A stretch of 64,000 bases of DNA, from the NCBI GenBank assembly GCA_020746105.1, contig CM036622.1:43687477-43751476 (forward strand), given 5' to 3'. The notes beneath the pieces were generated by a model. That model did no database searches. It was not told the origin of the DNA and saw only the letters and a list, made by a program, of their open reading frames with translations. Position 1 is the stretch's first letter. Each line of letters opens with the position of its first letter. Source of the DNA: Trogon surrucura (Eukaryota; Chordata; Aves; Trogoniformes; Trogonidae). Of the stretch, positions 60,701 to 64,000 are shown one piece after another. A program made the translations under genes and the position numbers.

Positions 60701-63700
60701 CCTGGATACAAAGGCCAGACAAACAAAGAATGGACTTGGATAGCACATGTCAGAAGGTCCCAGTTCACTTGTGTGCAAACTGGCAGGAATTTTCTGATGA
60801 TATTGCAAATAAAAATTCTGGGACTTAGGAAAACAACATAATGGTTGAGGCTGAAGATAATATAACCTGGGAAACTAGACCTTCTGCAAACATCACCCAA
60901 TTTTCTGTACATTCATTGCATGTGTCAGCTCGCTGTTAGGCATTCAGTAGCATCTCCAGCAGTACTGTAAGGCAGTAAGTACAGGGTTCTGTGGGTGCAA
61001 AAACGTAACTTGGCTTCTCTCCACATTTGCATACATTTAAATGTGCGTGCACATTTATGGTAACTGGTTTACCAGTGGGACCAGCACAGGGCACCCTGCT
61101 GATTCACTGGCAGAACTACACGCCACTCTCGCTTACCGGTTTTCATGAAGTCTCCCAGCCAAATGCCAAACATATTTGGCTCTGTTTTGTTGTGAGGTCT
61201 GATGAGATCACAGAAAGGAAAATGCCCTCAAGACATCGCAACAGAAATTAACCAAAAGACTTCCTCTTAGCAGGCATGAATCAAATGTCAGCAACGTGCA
61301 GATTGTAGAAAGTCCTTCCAATCCAGTGCCATATATGGATCCTAACCGCAGGATGATTCCGATCTGGGTCAAAATCAGCACAGGCATGGAAAAGGGCTGT
61401 TTGGAACTGAATGTGAATGTATGAGTTGGCAGATAAGAGTCTTTGGTCTTCACTTTCAGTCTACATATTTTGTGCTGGTTATGGGTTCATTTAATTTCTT
61501 TTTTATTTTTTTAGTTCATTTCACATATGAAGCTTTCACATGGAAGTATTCATGTCTAGTGCTTTTCCCTGTCTTCTTGCAGCCATGAGATGGTAATCCT
61601 CTTATTATTAACCTGACAAATCTTAACCTAGCGGTGATTGAACAGCATATCTGAACCTGAAGCCTTCAGCCGCTTGGAAATTTCAGCTAGCAGCAAGTAA
61701 CATGAGCTACTCAAGAACAGACTATTTCCTCTCTGTACTGGCTGTCAGGCCATGCGTATGATCCTGAGTGGATACCAAGCCGTGACTAAGAACTCTTGTA
61801 AATACCACCATTTCTTTGGCAGTTAACTTTTTCTATGTCTCTGTGAGAAGCAGAACTTCCCAAGGAGTGAGCCTTAGTAGAATAAACTCACGGAGGCACT
61901 CACAGGTTGTCACAGCATCACCCAGCGTTTCTACTCCAGTGCTAATTAACATGGATCTGCATCCGATCACGCAAATGGGAAGCATATATCTGCATGTGTC
62001 CTGTTTCTCTGAAAAGAGATGTTTTGTTTATCCCTCAAAAGACCAAGTAATTGGACAAGTTGAAAGATGGTCTGTTATTAAGTGTTTAACCGCAATATCC
62101 AGTTCCTATAGCAATCGCACTGACCCAAAAAGCCTCCAGATCTCCAAAGGTGCAAAAATATTCTGCTGTTCCCCTACCCTGACATAATGTCCCTCAGCAA
62201 CATCTGCAAAAAGGTTATAAGTTTGCAACACAAAACTAGGTCAGGATTGTTAAAATACAGAGGTTTAAACTTAAGGTACTACTTCTATCTGTGAGTCTTG
62301 CTGTGATGAGCCTTGAATTTAGAAAAAGCGATGTGCATTATGAAGTTAATAACAAAAAAATCTCAGGATCTTTCCAGTATTTTTTTAAATCTGTCCATTT
62401 TGTAGGAGACCTGTCATTTAGACCCTAATATTTAATTGAATTGCTTTCGCATTAAATTAACTGCTAGCCCATGTAATCTAATAAAGGAAATTCCATTGCA
62501 GAAGTATCAGTCTTGTTTCTGCAAGTTGCAAACACCTCACTTTTAATATTGCCGTGTTTCCCTGGATATAATATGGTCTAAACCTAGGGGATAACTTCTT
62601 TCTGTATGGCAGCAGCTCCTTCTATCTCTTTTAAAAATTGCAGTATCATGTTCTGCCACTTCTGGTAAAACAATTAACTTTCTACATAGATTTATGATGT
62701 GGAGGCTCCAGCAAGCCCCACCGCTGAATTTGTTATGATCTAATCAGTAGGAATATTATATTTAGTGTGTCTTTAGATGTATCGCCTGGGATACTGTGAA
62801 AAATACCTTACATTAAATTATCCTCTATTTCTTACAGCTTCCCTTCATCTCTCCCTCTCCTCTATAGCTTTGTGTAAGGCCTGTAAATACAGTAACGGGC
62901 ACTGAAGTAAAAAAGACATCTGTCATGGATTTGGCCATATTTTTTTCTGAATAATAATATATTTGATAAGAAGTGCAGATTTTAAGCCAATAAAACTGTG
63001 AATTGGGAAAAAAATACATTAATAGTTTTGAACAGAGATAGAGATTAGAGAAGATCAGAAAAGTTGCTTTTTGTTATGATGTTATTAAAATGAAACAGCA
63101 TTTTTATTTCAAAAACTCATTTTGAAAGGCAGCAAAATTATATTTAAAAGGTCTTATCTCATGAAAAGTAAGTGAAGCATCTCATGCTGGTACAAATAAA
63201 ATGTTTGATCAAAACTGTTTTTTTTCTGGATTATGCAGTTTTGCAAGTCTATCAACTATGCAATTATTTAAATTGAAATAATCTTGCTCTGATCTATAAA
63301 AAGTATAGACCAAGACTAATTTCTTTAATACCAACCCAGTTATTTTGGAATAATATCAAAGTATCTGGACTAGTGTCCAAATATTTGATCAACATCAGAG
63401 CATAAAAAGCAGTCTTATGCACTCTAGCTAAGGCAATGAAAAGGTAGTTATAATTAAATCCTTCCTTTGAGTAATATTTTCTTTTTATTGAATACTGTTT
63501 GAAAACAGGAAGATAGACAAGAAACAGGAACTGGAAATTATTACATCTCATGCAAGACCAACTGTTAAACAAATGTATAATTCTGTTCGTTGTTGTTAAG
63601 AGAGCTGATGAAAACCTTCCTTCAAACACAGCATGGACCTATTTCCTAGAGTCTTGGCACATTTTTTAAACCTATGTTCTCTGATGTGATAGCTCAGAAA

Positions 63701-64000
63701 TAGGTTCTTGTGGTGCTAAATGTGAAGCTGTCTCAGCTAACCTTGCCTGAATGACCCAGCAGCCACTTAAATGTCCCCAAGAGCTCCAAAGTGTCAGCCA
63801 GCTTTGCCAATATTGATATTAAAATCATTGAATACAGCTTACATACTGCTGTGTACAAGTAATAAGGGATCAAAGCAAGTCTTTAAATCCCAAACACTGC
63901 TTGTTTTATACTCATTTGCAGCAATACCTCTCTGCAGACTGCTAAGGCCACTGCAGTTTCTCTAAGACTGCTTAGCTTATGAATATTGTGTTTTTCTCTT
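57723..64000. other. No gene recognised
   Basis: The last 6.3 kb are AT-rich unique sequence. Open frames such as 61816-62187 (123 codons) and 59001-59351 (which starts in the CA repeat) have no recognisable domain. The segment 62341-62520 is rich in TAATTA-type words, as many conserved non-coding elements are, but without alignment this is only an impression. Confidence 0.5.
59005..59052. repeat. CA-rich microsatellite
   Basis: An interrupted (CA)n repeat with CG and TG substitutions (CACATACGCACATGCATGC, then CACACGCACACACACACA). It is short and imperfect. Confidence 0.8.

Overview
The window looks like nuclear DNA of a bird. It is mostly AT-rich, non-coding sequence, and its recognisable repeats are CR1 LINEs. 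Many of these end in the avian CR1 3' tail (repeats of ATTCTATG or its T-to-C/G variants) and encode the end of the CR1 reverse-transcriptase ORF (motifs such as [49 protein letters not shown]). An LTR with strong resemblance to avian ERVL-class solo LTRs fits the same placement. I cannot fix the order or species from sequence alone. No complete protein-coding gene, rRNA, tRNA or CRISPR array is supported, so the window reads as a gene-poor intergenic or long-intron segment.

Layout. 1-3200: unique sequence, a hairpin-forming inverted repeat at 1878-1950, and a small cluster of CR1 tails in both orientations. 3200-14200: unique sequence with one minus-strand CR1 tail near 10.1 kb. 14.2-23.5 kb: the densest repeat block, holding a 0.6 kb CR1, an old degraded CR1, a solo ERVL-type LTR (18563-19327), a 1.3 kb CR1 carrying the reverse-transcriptase core, and a younger 0.5 kb CR1. 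23.5-38.4 kb: largely repeat-free, with three weak minus-strand exon-like segments and a CA repeat. 38.4-40.4 kb: a well-preserved MIR SINE, a T10/A10 palindrome, a CpG-rich island (the only promoter-like base composition in the window) and a plus-strand CR1 tail. 40.4-50.2 kb: unique sequence, a small tandem duplication, a GATA-motif cluster and a 329-nt purine-free pentanucleotide array (45817-46145). 50.2-52.4 kb: a CR1 tail, then an older CR1 split by a younger CR1 with a likely 5-bp target duplication. 52.4-64 kb: unique sequence with one short CR1 tail and a CA-rich repeat.

There is no gene set acting together here, and I see no undescribed biological system. The most useful observations are the nested CR1 insertion (gives a relative age), the deep-time MIR copy, the CpG island as a possible unannotated promoter or first exon, the long polypyrimidine tract, and three low-confidence exon candidates that only transcript or alignment data can settle. 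LTR and CR1 family names come from recognition of the sequence, not from a database search.
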